This document shows, piece by piece, positions 54,858 through 64,000 of a stretch of 64,000 bases of DNA. Under the pieces are notes generated by a model that saw only the letters and a list, made by a program, of their open reading frames with translations, was not told the origin of the DNA and searched no databases. Position 1 is the stretch's first letter; the number at the start of each line of letters is the position of its first letter. The DNA comes from Chitinophaga rhizophila (GTDB lineage: Bacteria > Bacteroidota > Bacteroidia > Chitinophagales > Chitinophagaceae), in the NCBI RefSeq assembly GCF_019492185.1, contig NZ_JAICCF010000002.1, forward strand, positions 1-64,000, written 5' to 3'. A program made the position numbers and the translations under genes.

Positions 54858-57800
54858 TTATTGTAGCAGCAGCATAATATAACCGTTGTAGGTATGCCAC
54901 TGGCCATTGGCGTCCAACCCCTTCAAAGTATAGTAATATGTACCTGCGCGCAGACCTTGTCCATCCCACTCACCCTGGTAGTTCTGTTTTCTGTACAGTA
55001 CATTATTCCAGCGGTTGTAGATGACGATCTCGTTCTGCACGAACTTGTTCAGTCCTTTGATTACCAGTTTATCGTTAACGCCATCTCCGTTAGGAGTGAT
55101 CACATTAGGCACTTCCACTTCATCAGGCGTCACATTCATGTTTACTGTAGCTACATTGCTCCAGCTGCCCTGCTGATCCTTTACGCGGTAAGTGAAGGAG
55201 TCAGAACCGAAGTATCCTTCTTCAGGCGTATATACGATAGTACCGTCAGGATTCACGATAAGCGTACCGTGCGCCGGTTGCTGTACAATTTCTATGGATG
55301 ATGGATCAAGCGGAGCACTGCTCTTTCCTGGCTTATCATTAACCAGTACCGGAATAGTTACCGGATTGTTTGCCCTTACATCTCCATAATCGTCTGTATC
55401 TGCAACAGGTAATGGCTCGGCAGCTACAGCAGGTGCTGTACAGCCTGCGCACTCCGGAGCAGGATCACTGGTCTCACTGCTTACATCTGCCACGTTAATC
55501 AATGCACCCTGGAAATCATCAGGCGTAGTAACGGTGACTTCATAAGCAACTACTGACTGGTCAGGCATCAACTCAATTGTTTCATTGAGATTACCAGTGC
55601 CGCTTGTGCCAGGCAGCGCTACAGTACCATTGATAACCGTAGCCGTCCATGCACTGATAGTAGTCCCTGCCGGCGCGATGTCTTTGATATTGACCTTAGT
55701 AGCTGGTGCAGGACCATTGTTCTTCACAGTAATTACATACACCACATCCTGACCGGCAATGAAGTGCTGTTGTGAAGGATCTTTCAGTTGTTTACTTACT
55801 TCCAGATCGGCAGTCTGCTGCGGAGTCAGAGTAGCGGTAGTGCTGGTATTATTACCCGGTATATCGTCAGCAGTCGTACTACTTACCGTAGCCGTGTTAG
55901 TGATATCGCCGGAGAAGGCAGCCGGTATAGCAACCGTTACTACGTATCTGATTTCAGCTGCGGACGGCAGTATGGTGATTGTTTGATTCAGATTGCCCGT
56001 ACCACTGTTTGCCGGCAATGTCACACTACCGTTTGTTACAGTAGCCGTCCATGCACTGATGGTGGTACCTGCCGGTGCGATATCGCTGATATTGACGCTT
56101 CTGGCAGCTGATGGACCGTTGTTGACTACATCAATAGTGTAATCTACTGTGCGGCCAGGGATATAGTACTGTGCAGTTGTTGTCTTACTGACAGACAGAT
56201 CAGCGTTTGTTACTACAGGAATAGCAGGAGTTGTGACACTGTTATTTGTAGTTACAGGATCTGCGGTGATGCTGGTAGCAGTAGCTGTATTGCTGATGCT
56301 CGTGCCGGTATAATCCTGTGGTATCAGTACATTCACATGGTACAGAACTACTGCTCCAGTTGGCAGTAAGGTAATCTCTGCATCCAGGTCGCCCGTTCCG
56401 TTTGCGTCACGTAGTGCAGGCGTACCGCTAACTATTTCTGTGGTCCAGTCATGAATTGTTGTACCTGCCGGTGCCACATCTTTCACATTTACTTTTGCAG
56501 CTGCGTCCGGACCTGCATTTGTTACAGTAATGACATACTCAAGTATGCGTCCCGCCGTAGCACTAGTCTGGGTAGCAGTTTTCTGCGCTTTGGTAATAAC
56601 AACATCTGCACTTGAAGCGTCAGTCAGTACCGGACTTGTACTTGTGTTGTTACCTGGTACAGCATCCGTTGTTGTAGTAGTTACTGTGGCAGTATTGGTG
56701 AGATTGCCGGTATGATCATTATGTACTTTCACACCTACCTGGTATCTGATTACAGCGCCAGCAGGCAGTAAAGCCACTGTCTCATTAATGTCTGTGTTAC
56801 CATTACGGTTTGGCAGACTCACCGTTCCATTCAGGATGTTAACACCCCAGTAGAAGATGTTCGTGCCCGCAGGGGCAGTATCTTGTATATTCACGTCAAC
56901 TGCATCGGAAGGACCATGATTCTCTATAGTAATGTAATAGAACACTTCATCACCTGGTTTAAAGGTAGTCTGAGCAGGATTGACCAGGGTCTTATTGACA
57001 GCTATATCGGCACGGTATACTGGCGTAAGTGGCGTTGTTGTGCTGGTATTGTTAGCCGGTGTTACATCAGTGACATCACTACCCGTAACAGCGGTATTGG
57101 TGATATTGCCTTTAAAGTTAGCCGGTACGTCGAGTATAAGATCATACCTGACCGCTCCACCCGCTGGCAATATATTTAATACTTCATCCAGTCCGCCGGC
57201 CCCGTTAAGTTGGACAAGTGGTACATTACCAGCTACGCTGGCTGCTGACCAGGATCTGATCATAGTACCTGCCGGAGCGATGTCACGGATGGTCACGTTG
57301 CGTGCGTCACTTGACCCGTTATTCGTCACTGTGATAGTATAGTTGATAGCGCTACCCGGAATATAAGTTGTGATGGTTGCATCAGTAGTTGTCTTGACAA
57401 CTGACAGATCTACCTCACGTGTTTCAGTGATACCAGGAGTTGAGCTGCTGTTATTACCTGGCGTGTTATCCGTAGCGGTAGTAGTAGCCGTAGCGGTATT
57501 ACTTAAGTTACCGGTTCTGCTAGCAGCCACCCGAAGCGTTACAGTATAGGTCACTATAGCGCCATTTGGCAAGGTAGCAATTGTCTGATTGATGTTCCCA
57601 GTACCGGAATTAGCCGGCAATGTAACTGTACCAGTGGTTACCGCAGCAGTCCAGGAAGTAATAGTGGTGCCGGCTGGGGCAGCATCCGTAATATTTACTG
57701 CCGGTGCGTCGCTTGGACCATTATTGGTTACAGTGATAATATATACCAGCTCTTTACCAGGCACATAGGTAGTAGCAGTTGTTGACTTCGTTACTGCAAT

Positions 57801-60800
57801 ATCTGCTATAGGTGAAGGAAGGATACCTGTAGTAGTACTGCTGTTATTACCTGGCGTATCATCCGTAGCGTCACTGCTGGCAGATGCACTATTGCTCAGG
57901 CTACCTGTAAAGCTGGAAGGCGTGGCTACTACAACAGTGTAGGTAGCTATTGCGCCATTCGGCAGGTTAGCGATAATCTGATTGATATTACCTGTACCGG
58001 AAGTAGCAGGCAGTGTAAAGGTACCGGCAGTAGTAGCCGCTGTCCAGGACTTGATAGTTGTGCCAGTAGGCGCATTATCAGTCACGACGACATTAGCTGC
58101 ATCACTTGGCCCATTGTTAGTGATAGTAATAGTATAAGTAACATCCTCACCCGGAGCAAAGGTAGTAGCGGCCGTTGACTTAGTAATAGCAATATCAGCT
58201 TTCCGCGATGGTGTGATGCCAGTTGTGGTGCTGGTATTGTTACCCGGCGTTTCATCCGTTGCATCGCCAGAATTGGCAGATGCACTGTTGCTCAGGTTAC
58301 CAGTGAAGCTGGATGGCGTAGCTACTACAACAGTGTAGGTAGCTACCGCGCCATTCGGCAGGCTGGCGATAGTCTGATTGATATTACCTGTACCGGAAGT
58401 AGCAGGCAATGTAAAGGTTCCGGTAGTGGCAGCTGCGGTCCAGGACCTGATAGTTGTGCCAGTAGGCGCATTATCAGTTACTACAACATTCGCAGCATTA
58501 CTCGGACCATTGTTAGTGATAGTAATAGTATAAGTAACATCCTCACCCGGAGCAAAGGTAGTAGCCGTGGTAGTCTTCACTACGCGAATATCTGCTTTCG
58601 GTGATGCTGTAATACCGGTTGTAGTGCTGGTGTTGTTACCAGGTGTTTCATCCGTTGCATCGCTGCTGGCAGAAGCACTATTACTCAGGTTACCTGTGAA
58701 ATCAGCAGGCGTTGCTACTACAACAGTGTAGGTAGCTACTGCATCATTCGGCAGGCTAGCGATAGTCTGATTGATATTACCTGTACCGGAAGTAGCAGGC
58801 AATGTAAAGGTACCAGTAGTGGCAGCTGCGGTCCAGGACCTGATAGTTGTGCCAGTAGGCGCATTATCAGTGACTACAACATTAGCAGCATTACTTGGAC
58901 CGTTGTTAGTGATAGTAATAGTATAAGTCACATCCTCACCCGGAGCAAAGGTAGTAGCCGTGGTAGTCTTCACTACGCGGATATCTGCTTTCGGTGATGG
59001 TGTAATACCAGTTGTAGTGCTGGTATTGTTACCAGGTGTTTCATCCGTTGCATCGCTGGTGGCAGAAGCACTATTACTCAGGTTACCTGTGAAATCAGCA
59101 GGCGTTGCTACTACAACAGTGTAGGTAGCTACTGCACCATTCGGCAGGCTAGCGATAGTCTGATTGATATTACCTGTACCGGAAGTAGCAGGCAGTGTAA
59201 AGGTACCGGTAGTGGCAGCTGCGGTCCATGATCTGATAGTTGTGCCAGTAGGCGCGTTATCAGTTACTACAACATTAGCAGCATTACTCGGACCGTTGTT
59301 AGTGATAGCAATAGTATAAGTAACATCCTCACCCGGAGCAAAGGTAGTAGCCGTGGTAGTCTTCACTACGCGGATATCTGCTTTTGGTGATGGTGTAATA
59401 CCAGCTGTAGTGCTGGTATTGTTACCAGGTGTTTCATCAGTTGCATCGCTGGTGGCAGAAGCACTATTACTCAGGTTACCTGTGAAGTCAGCAGGCGTGG
59501 CTACTACAACAGTGTAGGTAGCTACTGCACCATTCGGCAGGCTGGCGATAGTCTGATTGATATTACCTGTACCGGAAGTAGCAGGCAGTGTAAAGGTACC
59601 GGTAGTGGTAGCTGCTGTCCAGGACCTGATAGTTGTGCCAGTAGGCGCATTATCAGTTACTACAACATTAGCAGCATTACTCGGACCGTTGTTGGTGATA
59701 GTAATAGTATAAGTAACATCTTCACCCGGAGCAAAGGTAGTAGCCGAGGTAGTCTTCACTACGCGGATATCAGCTTTTGGTGATGGAGTGATACCAGTTG
59801 TAGTGCTGGTATTGTTACCAGGAATATTGTCATTTGCACTACTGGTAGTCGCAGATGCAGTATTGCTCAGATTACCTGTGAAGCTGGATGGAGTTGCTAC
59901 TACAACAGTGTAGGTAGCTACGGCACCATTCGGCAGGCTGGCAATAGTCTGATTGATATTACCTGTACCGGAAGTAGCCGGCAATGTAAACGTACCGGCA
60001 GTGGTAGCCGCTGTCCAGGACCTGATGATTGTACCGGTTGGCGCATTATCAGTCACAACAACGTTCGCTGCATTGCTCGGTCCGTTATTAGTTACTGTGA
60101 ACGTATATACTACATCTTCACCCGGAGCAAACGTAGTTGCCGTCGTTGTTTTTGCTACGGCAATGTCTGCTCTTGGTGTTGGAGTAATTGCAGTCGTAGT
60201 GCTGGTATTATTGCCTGGTGTTTCATCAGTAACATCACTGGTAACTGAAGCACTGTTGCTCAGGCTACCTGTAAAGCTGGATGGTGTTGCTACTACCACA
60301 GTATAGGTAGCTACTGCACCATTTGGCAGGCTAGCGATGGTCTGATTAATATTACCTGTACCGGAAGTAGCAGGCAGGGTAAAGGTACCAGTGGTGGTAG
60401 CCGCTGTCCAGGAACTGATAGTAGTACCCGCCGGTGCATTGTCGCTTACCACTACATTTACCGCATTACTCGGACCGTTATTCGTTACAGTAAAGGTGTA
60501 AGTTACATCTTCACCTGGCGCAAAAGAAGTTGCGGTTGTTGACTTTGCGACAGCCAGATTCGCTTTTGGCGCTGCCGTCAGCGTTGAAGAGCCGGAGTTA
60601 TTTGCCGGAACATTATCAGTTACCGGACTGCTCACCGTAGCGGTGTTAGTCAGTGTACCCGTCTGACCAGAAGGTACAGATACGACTACTGTATAAGTCA
60701 CTACACCATTGGCCGGTATAACCGGAATAGTCTGATTGATATTACCAGAACCGGTCGTAGCAGGTAAGCTAACGCCAGGAGTAGCAGTAGTTGCTGTCCA

Positions 60801-63800
60801 GGACTGAATAGTAGTTCCGGATGGTGCATTATCAAGGATATTTACGCTGCTTGCATCACTAGGACCATTGTTTGTCACAGTGATGGTATATGTAATCGTC
60901 TCACCGGGAGTATAAGTAGTTACGCCAGTATTCACCACCACAGACATATCTGCCTCCGGCGAAGAGCTGATAGGCGTAGTAGTAGCAGTATTGTTGGTGA
61001 TATCGTTATCCGTTGAAAGGGAACCGACGGTAGCCGTATTACTTAATGTACCGGTAAAGTTGGCCGGAGTTGACACTACTACGACGTAGTCTACATAAGC
61101 TCCGCCGGGTAACCTGCTGATGGTCTCATTAATATCTCCTGTACCAGATAAATTGAAGGCAGGAAGACCTGCTGAAGGAGATGTAGCGGTCCAGGACTTG
61201 ATAACAGTCCCTGTTGGCGCAACATCAGTAATGTATACTGAATCTGCCACACCAGGACCATTATTAGTGATCGTGATGTTATACGTTACATCTTCGCCCG
61301 GTGTAAACGCAGTAGCTGTAGTTGATTTGGTGATGGCCATATCAGCTCTCGGATCAGGACCTATCGGCGTGGTAGTGACAGAATTATTAGCCGGCGTCGG
61401 ATCAGTTTCATCAGCGGATGCACTTGCCGTATTGGCTATTGTACCATTGTAGCCGCTAGTTGTATGAAGTCTGATGGTGTAAGTCAGTACTCCCCCGTTA
61501 GGCAGTTCTGCGATGGTCTGATTCAGATTACCAGTTCCGCTGGTAGCTGGCAATAATACCGAACCAGGTGTGGCGGTTACTGACCAGTCAGATATTACTG
61601 TATTAGCTGGTGCATTATCTACAACCACAACGTTACGAGCAGTACTTGGACCATTATTCATGACAGTCACTGTATAGGTCACTGGCTGTCCTTCTGCGTA
61701 GTAGGCATTCGTAGTTGTTTTTTGTACCTGAATATCTGCCTGAGGTACGGCAGGTATTGCAGAGGTAGTACTGGTATTATTAGCCGGCGAATGATCATCC
61801 GGGGAGCTTGCACTGGCCGTATTCTGGAGAGTACCCGTAAAGCCTGAAGGTACGGATACTGTTACTGTATATGTAACAACAGCACCTGCAGTTAAGGTAC
61901 TAATCGTCTGGTCAATATTACCTGTGCCGGTAGTTGCAGGCAAAGTACCTGTGCCGGTAGTGAAAGCGGCTGTCCAGGCACTGATAGTCGTACCGGTAGG
62001 TGCATTATCTATCACTCTTACATTGGTTGCATTGACGCCACCAACGTTCCTTACGGTGAAGGTATAATTTACCGTATTACCCGGTATGACGCTGGTCGCT
62101 GTTGTTGTTTTGGTAACAGCCAGGTTTGCACCTGCCACTACGCCTACTACTGAGTTATATTTAATGTTGTTACAATTCTCTGTTGCGCCTCCGTTTCTAC
62201 ATTCCACATGCGGATCTGTAGGCGGTACATTGGCGTCAGGATTGGTGGCATCGGGATCAGTGACGTCTTTTGGACGCATGATGCTGGTCTCGATGTTTAT
62301 AGGCTGACCTATGAGTGCGTTGGTCGCTGTACCGGTAAAGGTAAAGGTGATCGTGGCACCATTAGGCATATCAAGTAGCGCTGAGTAGTTACCGGAAGCA
62401 TCCAATGCCGGACTATTCACTGTAACATTTGTTGTATTATAAGTAACTGCACTTACGTTAGCGATGGTAAAGCCTGTGGGTACCTTTATAGCGAAAGGCG
62501 CTCCGGTTACTCCACTTGGGCCGTGGTTCATGACAGTAACTGTATAAGTCACCTGATCTCCTTCGGTAACCTGTGTAGCTGAAGTGGCAGGGGCCACATT
62601 TTCTACTGACAGATCAGCGACTACAATATTCAGACTGGTATTTTTAGTAACGGCCTCTCCGAGAATGTATGTCCAGGTATCCATTGTCCTGTCATTACCG
62701 AAGTTGCTGCCCCACCTGTGACCATTAGTGTTACTGGATATACCATTGCCTTCATTACCGTTGATGAGCGGGTTACTTTCAAAGCCATTCAGTGCAAATG
62801 AGGAATCAGCCCAGTATACAATGTCACTTTCTACGGTGACGTTGTCATCTGCCAGCTGCTCAATGATCAGGCCATTGAAGTTATCTTCCACGTCAATAAA
62901 CGGGAAGTGAATCTCAGAACCCTGCAGCTGAATATTCGCCGCTATATTAGCAGTACCCAGTGAAGGCCTGTTGCCCGCTCCGTCTCTCCCATCCCAGAAG
63001 ATGCTGTTGGCTCCAGCTACAGCGGTACCTGTCAGCTTTCTTGGTACAAACGAACCGCTTCCTGTTAATGATATACGGAAAGTACCTATGGTGCTGGCGT
63101 TGAATTTAATGTAAGCGCCTTTGCTACTCACCTGACCGGCAGTACCTTCTACCCCATCCACATTGATGTCGGATACGGTTGGTGCTACCTTAGGCATATT
63201 CAGCCAGGTAGACTTGTTTCCTGGCATCGGTGCGGTAGCTGGCATTGATTCGTCAGGGACGTTGTAGAACATCTTATGGGTGATGCTGATAGCGCCGTCG
63301 TCTGCTCTGGGGTCCCAGGTAAATACGTTACTACCCAGGTTCGTTCCGGCGACGCTTTTATAAAGTGGCGCATCGCTGTCAGCGCCTGTCCTAGTTAATC
63401 CTCTGTTATTGACAAAACCAACGAAACCAAGTCCGTTGGAACCATTATTATTAATGGCAAATACGTACCCATCTTTCGTCATTACAAAGAGCTTACCACG
63501 GTAATCGCCGTATTGCACGAACATATTCAGTACGTTGGTATAGACTCTTCCCCGCACGATTGTATTGCCGGCATTTCTCACGGCCACATCCCAGGCACAG
63601 ATTGCACTACTGGCGGTGTGCTGGGTCCAGGCAGCATTCGCCTGCCAGTTAGCGCCTGATCCTTCAACAATTGAAGTAGAAGGCTGGGTCGATAACAGTT
63701 CAACCTTCCACAAACCTGTTTGTCCTGCACCGGCCACTCTGGTATAGGGGGTGTAACCCACCCATGGTCCCTGCAGTTCCTGCGTCCGGTTAGCGATATG

Positions 63801-64000
63801 TCCGGTTGTAGTAGAACCTGTAGATGAAGAATAAACGGTTCCATCAGGCGCTGTAAATATAATTTGTCCCGATGCGATACCCTGAGCGCTACTGGCCGCA
63901 GCAATCGTCTCACCTGCGCGTACATATGCATAATGCACGCCCCGGTTAGTGAGCGTCCATCCGGTTTTAGTCGCACCGGTGGAAACGAGGCAAGCTCGTC
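54858..64000 (-). CDS. Giant DUF11-repeat surface protein with T9SS type B (gliding-motility) C-terminal domain, 5' end outside the window
   Basis: At least 3046 codons are open, with no stop up to 64000, so the N-terminus lies outside. The visible start region (VHYAYVRAGETIAAASSAQG) leads to a beta-rich head of about 480 residues, then about 18 DUF11-type repeats of about 131 aa (ADIxVxKTTTATTFAPGEDVTYT ... PGNNTSTTT). Next is a cadherin/Ig-like domain (PVADTDDYGDVRANNPVTIPVLVND) and the CHU_C-type sorting domain (VPNVITPNGDGVNDKLVI to YNGYIMLLLQ). It should be exported through T9SS and serve as a long adhesin, like SprB-type proteins. SprF- and PorE-like genes follow. Confidence 0.92.
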   Translation of the reverse strand, partial: RACLVSTGATKTGWTLTNRGVHYAYVRAGETIAAASSAQGIASGQIIFTAPDGTVYSSSTGSTTTGHIANRTQELQGPWVGYTPYTRVAGAGQTGLWKVELLSTQPSTSIVEGSGANWQANAAWTQHTASSAICAWDVAVRNAGNTIVRGRVYTNVLNMFVQYGDYRGKLFVMTKDGYVFAINNNGSNGLGFVGFVNNRGLTRTGADSDAPLYKSVAGTNLGSNVFTWDPRADDGAISITHKMFYNVPDESMPATAPMPGNKSTWLNMPKVAPTVSDINVDGVEGTAGQVSSKGAYIKFNASTIGTFRISLTGSGSFVPRKLTGTAVAGANSIFWDGRDGAGNRPSLGTANIAANIQLQGSEIHFPFIDVEDNFNGLIIEQLADDNVTVESDIVYWADSSFALNGFESNPLINGNEGNGISSNTNGHRWGSNFGNDRTMDTWTYILGEAVTKNTSLNIVVADLSVENVAPATSATQVTEGDQVTYTVTVMNHGPSGVTGAPFAIKVPTGFTIANVSAVTYNTTNVTVNSPALDASGNYSALLDMPNGATITFTFTGTATNALIGQPINIETSIMRPKDVTDPDATNPDANVPPTDPHVECRNGGATENCNNIKYNSVVGVVAGANLAVTKTTTATSVIPGNTVNYTFTVRNVGGVNATNVRVIDNAPTGTTISAWTAAFTTGTGTLPATTGTGNIDQTISTLTAGAVVTYTVTVSVPSGFTGTLQNTASASSPDDHSPANNTSTTSAIPAVPQADIQVQKTTTNAYYAEGQPVTYTVTVMNNGPSTARNVVVVDNAPANTVISDWSVTATPGSVLLPATSGTGNLNQTIAELPNGGVLTYTIRLHTTSGYNGTIANTASASADETDPTPANNSVTTTPIGPDPRADMAITKSTTATAFTPGEDVTYNITITNNGPGVADSVYITDVAPTGTVIKSWTATSPSAGLPAFNLSGTGDINETISRLPGGAYVDYVVVVSTPANFTGTLSNTATVGSLSTDNDITNNTATTTPISSSPEADMSVVVNTGVTTYTPGETITYTITVTNNGPSDASSVNILDNAPSGTTIQSWTATTATPGVSLPATTGSGNINQTIPVIPANGVVTYTVVVSVPSGQTGTLTNTATVSSPVTDNVPANNSGSSTLTAAPKANLAVAKSTTATSFAPGEDVTYTFTVTNNGPSNAVNVVVSDNAPAGTTISSWTAATTTGTFTLPATSGTGNINQTIASLPNGAVATYTVVVATPSSFTGSLSNSASVTSDVTDETPGNNTSTTTAITPTPRADIAVAKTTTATTFAPGEDVVYTFTVTNNGPSNAANVVVTDNAPTGTIIRSWTAATTAGTFTLPATSGTGNINQTIASLPNGAVATYTVVVATPSSFTGNLSNTASATTSSANDNIPGNNTSTTTGITPSPKADIRVVKTTSATTFAPGEDVTYTITITNNGPSNAANVVVTDNAPTGTTIRSWTAATTTGTFTLPATSGTGNINQTIASLPNGAVATYTVVVATPADFTGNLSNSASATSDATDETPGNNTSTTAGITPSPKADIRVVKTTTATTFAPGEDVTYTIAITNNGPSNAANVVVTDNAPTGTTIRSWTAAATTGTFTLPATSGTGNINQTIASLPNGAVATYTVVVATPADFTGNLSNSASATSDATDETPGNNTSTTTGITPSPKADIRVVKTTTATTFAPGEDVTYTITITNNGPSNAANVVVTDNAPTGTTIRSWTAAATTGTFTLPATSGTGNINQTIASLPNDAVATYTVVVATPADFTGNLSNSASASSDATDETPGNNTSTTTGITASPKADIRVVKTTTATTFAPGEDVTYTITITNNGPSNAANVVVTDNAPTGTTIRSWTAAATTGTFTLPATSGTGNINQTIASLPNGAVATYTVVVATPSSFTGNLSNSASANSGDATDETPGNNTSTTTGITPSRKADIAITKSTAATTFAPGEDVTYTITITNNGPSDAANVVVTDNAPTGTTIKSWTAATTAGTFTLPATSGTGNINQIIANLPNGAIATYTVVVATPSSFTGSLSNSASASSDATDDTPGNNSSTTTGILPSPIADIAVTKSTTATTYVPGKELVYIITVTNNGPSDAPAVNITDAAPAGTTITSWTAAVTTGTVTLPANSGTGNINQTIATLPNGAIVTYTVTLRVAASRTGNLSNTATATTTATDNTPGNNSSSTPGITETREVDLSVVKTTTDATITTYIPGSAINYTITVTNNGSSDARNVTIRDIAPAGTMIRSWSAASVAGNVPLVQLNGAGGLDEVLNILPAGGAVRYDLILDVPANFKGNITNTAVTGSDVTDVTPANNTSTTTPLTPVYRADIAVNKTLVNPAQTTFKPGDEVFYYITIENHGPSDAVDVNIQDTAPAGTNIFYWGVNILNGTVSLPNRNGNTDINETVALLPAGAVIRYQVGVKVHNDHTGNLTNTATVTTTTTDAVPGNNTSTSPVLTDASSADVVITKAQKTATQTSATAGRILEYVITVTNAGPDAAAKVNVKDVAPAGTTIHDWTTEIVSGTPALRDANGTGDLDAEITLLPTGAVVLYHVNVLIPQDYTGTSISNTATATSITADPVTTNNSVTTPAIPVVTNADLSVSKTTTAQYYIPGRTVDYTIDVVNNGPSAARSVNISDIAPAGTTISAWTATVTNGSVTLPANSGTGNLNQTITILPSAAEIRYVVTVAIPAAFSGDITNTATVSSTTADDIPGNNTSTTATLTPQQTADLEVSKQLKDPSQQHFIAGQDVVYVITVKNNGPAPATKVNIKDIAPAGTTISAWTATVINGTVALPGTSGTGNLNETIELMPDQSVVAYEVTVTTPDDFQGALINVADVSSETSDPAPECAGCTAPAVAAEPLPVADTDDYGDVRANNPVTIPVLVNDKPGKSSAPLDPSSIEIVQQPAHGTLIVNPDGTIVYTPEEGYFGSDSFTYRVKDQQGSWSNVATVNMNVTPDEVEVPNVITPNGDGVNDKLVIKGLNKFVQNEIVIYNRWNNVLYRKQNYQGEWDGQGLRAGTYYYTLKGLDANGQWHTYNGYIMLLLQ
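55470..62640 (-). repeat. Tandem DUF11 repeat array inside the giant gene
   Basis: About 18 units (the first divergent) with a repeat length of 393-396 bp. Conserved marks recur in each: ADIxVxK at the start, GEDVTYTITxTNNGPS in the middle, and a DNAPTGTTI segment. Six copies at 57805-60175 are close to identical at the DNA level. Confidence 0.9.
57805..60175 (-). repeat. Nearly identical six-copy block of the DUF11 array
   Basis: The CACCCGGAGC landmark recurs at 58148, 58544, 58937, 59330, 59723 and 60119, giving spacings of 396, 393, 393, 393 and 396 bp. The DNA between is nearly the same, so recent duplication or gene conversion is likely. Copy number may vary among strains. Confidence 0.85.

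Noticed and set aside
57805-60175. Regular direct repeats, considered as a CRISPR array
   Set aside because: The unit is about 393 bp and codes for protein repeats; there are no spacers and no cas genes.
54858-63938. Many short frames opposite the giant gene
   Set aside because: They recur with the 393-bp repeat and are shadows of the DUF11 array.

Overview
The window looks like chromosomal DNA of a Bacteroidota species. It most resembles a soil or plant-associated Chitinophagaceae such as Chitinophaga, although the genus is an inference from gene content. Evidence for the phylum: a SusC/SusD pair, many secreted lipoproteins, PorP/SprF with a type B gliding-motility C-terminal domain (type IX secretion), Bacteroidota-style promoters (TTTG at -33, TAnnTTTG at -7) and few Shine-Dalgarno sequences. 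There is no phage, transposase, integrase or CRISPR array. Genes are densely packed with many short operons and clear hairpin terminators.

Layout. 1-5.1 kb: SusCD outer-membrane glycan import pair (minus). 5.2-8.4 kb: periplasmic cupin, msrA, a streptogrisin-like secreted protease and an Ig-like lipoprotein (plus). 8.4-12.8 kb: a PepSY membrane protein and a siderophore-type TonB receptor behind a clear cobalamin riboswitch (minus). 12.9-16 kb: TPR lipoprotein, D-lactate dehydrogenase and a beta-rich hypothetical (minus). 16.4-20.5 kb: secreted HEIGH metalloprotease with ricin-type lectin domain, a hypothetical, and a GH39 glycosidase (plus). 20.5-23.7 kb: alpha/beta hydrolase, AraC regulator, MarR regulator and GNAT acetyltransferase, with a striking pair of dyad operators upstream. 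24-29 kb: DUF2004-like protein, S9 peptidase, and two Crp/Fnr regulators around DUF1330 and DUF4260 proteins. 29-33 kb: beta-lactamase-family hydrolase and purKE. 33-34 kb: a noncoding stretch with an unusual 27-bp perfect inverted repeat, a GC-rich foldable segment and tRNA-Pro(TGG).

34-41 kb: ATP-grasp protein, lipoprotein hydrolase, hypotheticals, ogt, a TlpA-like protein that has lost both active-site cysteines, a Rof-like Rho modulator and a TIM-barrel-like secreted protein. 41-45 kb: GH51 (with an N-terminal propeller-like domain) and GH27, a compact arabinose/galactose side-chain operon. 45-49 kb: TonB receptor-PnuC-NadR, translationally coupled, which reads as uptake and phosphorylation of nicotinamide riboside. 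49-51.5 kb: Sel1-repeat protein and an intact TlpA-like thioredoxin. 51.7-64 kb: type IX secretion cluster with a PorE-like OmpA protein, a PorP/SprF protein and a giant DUF11-repeat surface protein that runs off the right edge.

Functionally the region serves polymer degradation and nutrient capture: SusCD, GH39/GH51/GH27 and secreted proteases release substrates, two TonB systems import cofactor- or metal-type ligands, and the T9SS cluster exports a long adhesin. No single wholly new system is proven here. The best candidates for something undescribed are the B12-riboswitch-controlled siderophore-type receptor with PepSY partner, the split and reversed MarR/GNAT pair with its twin operators, and the phased-repeat hairpin beside tRNA-Pro.
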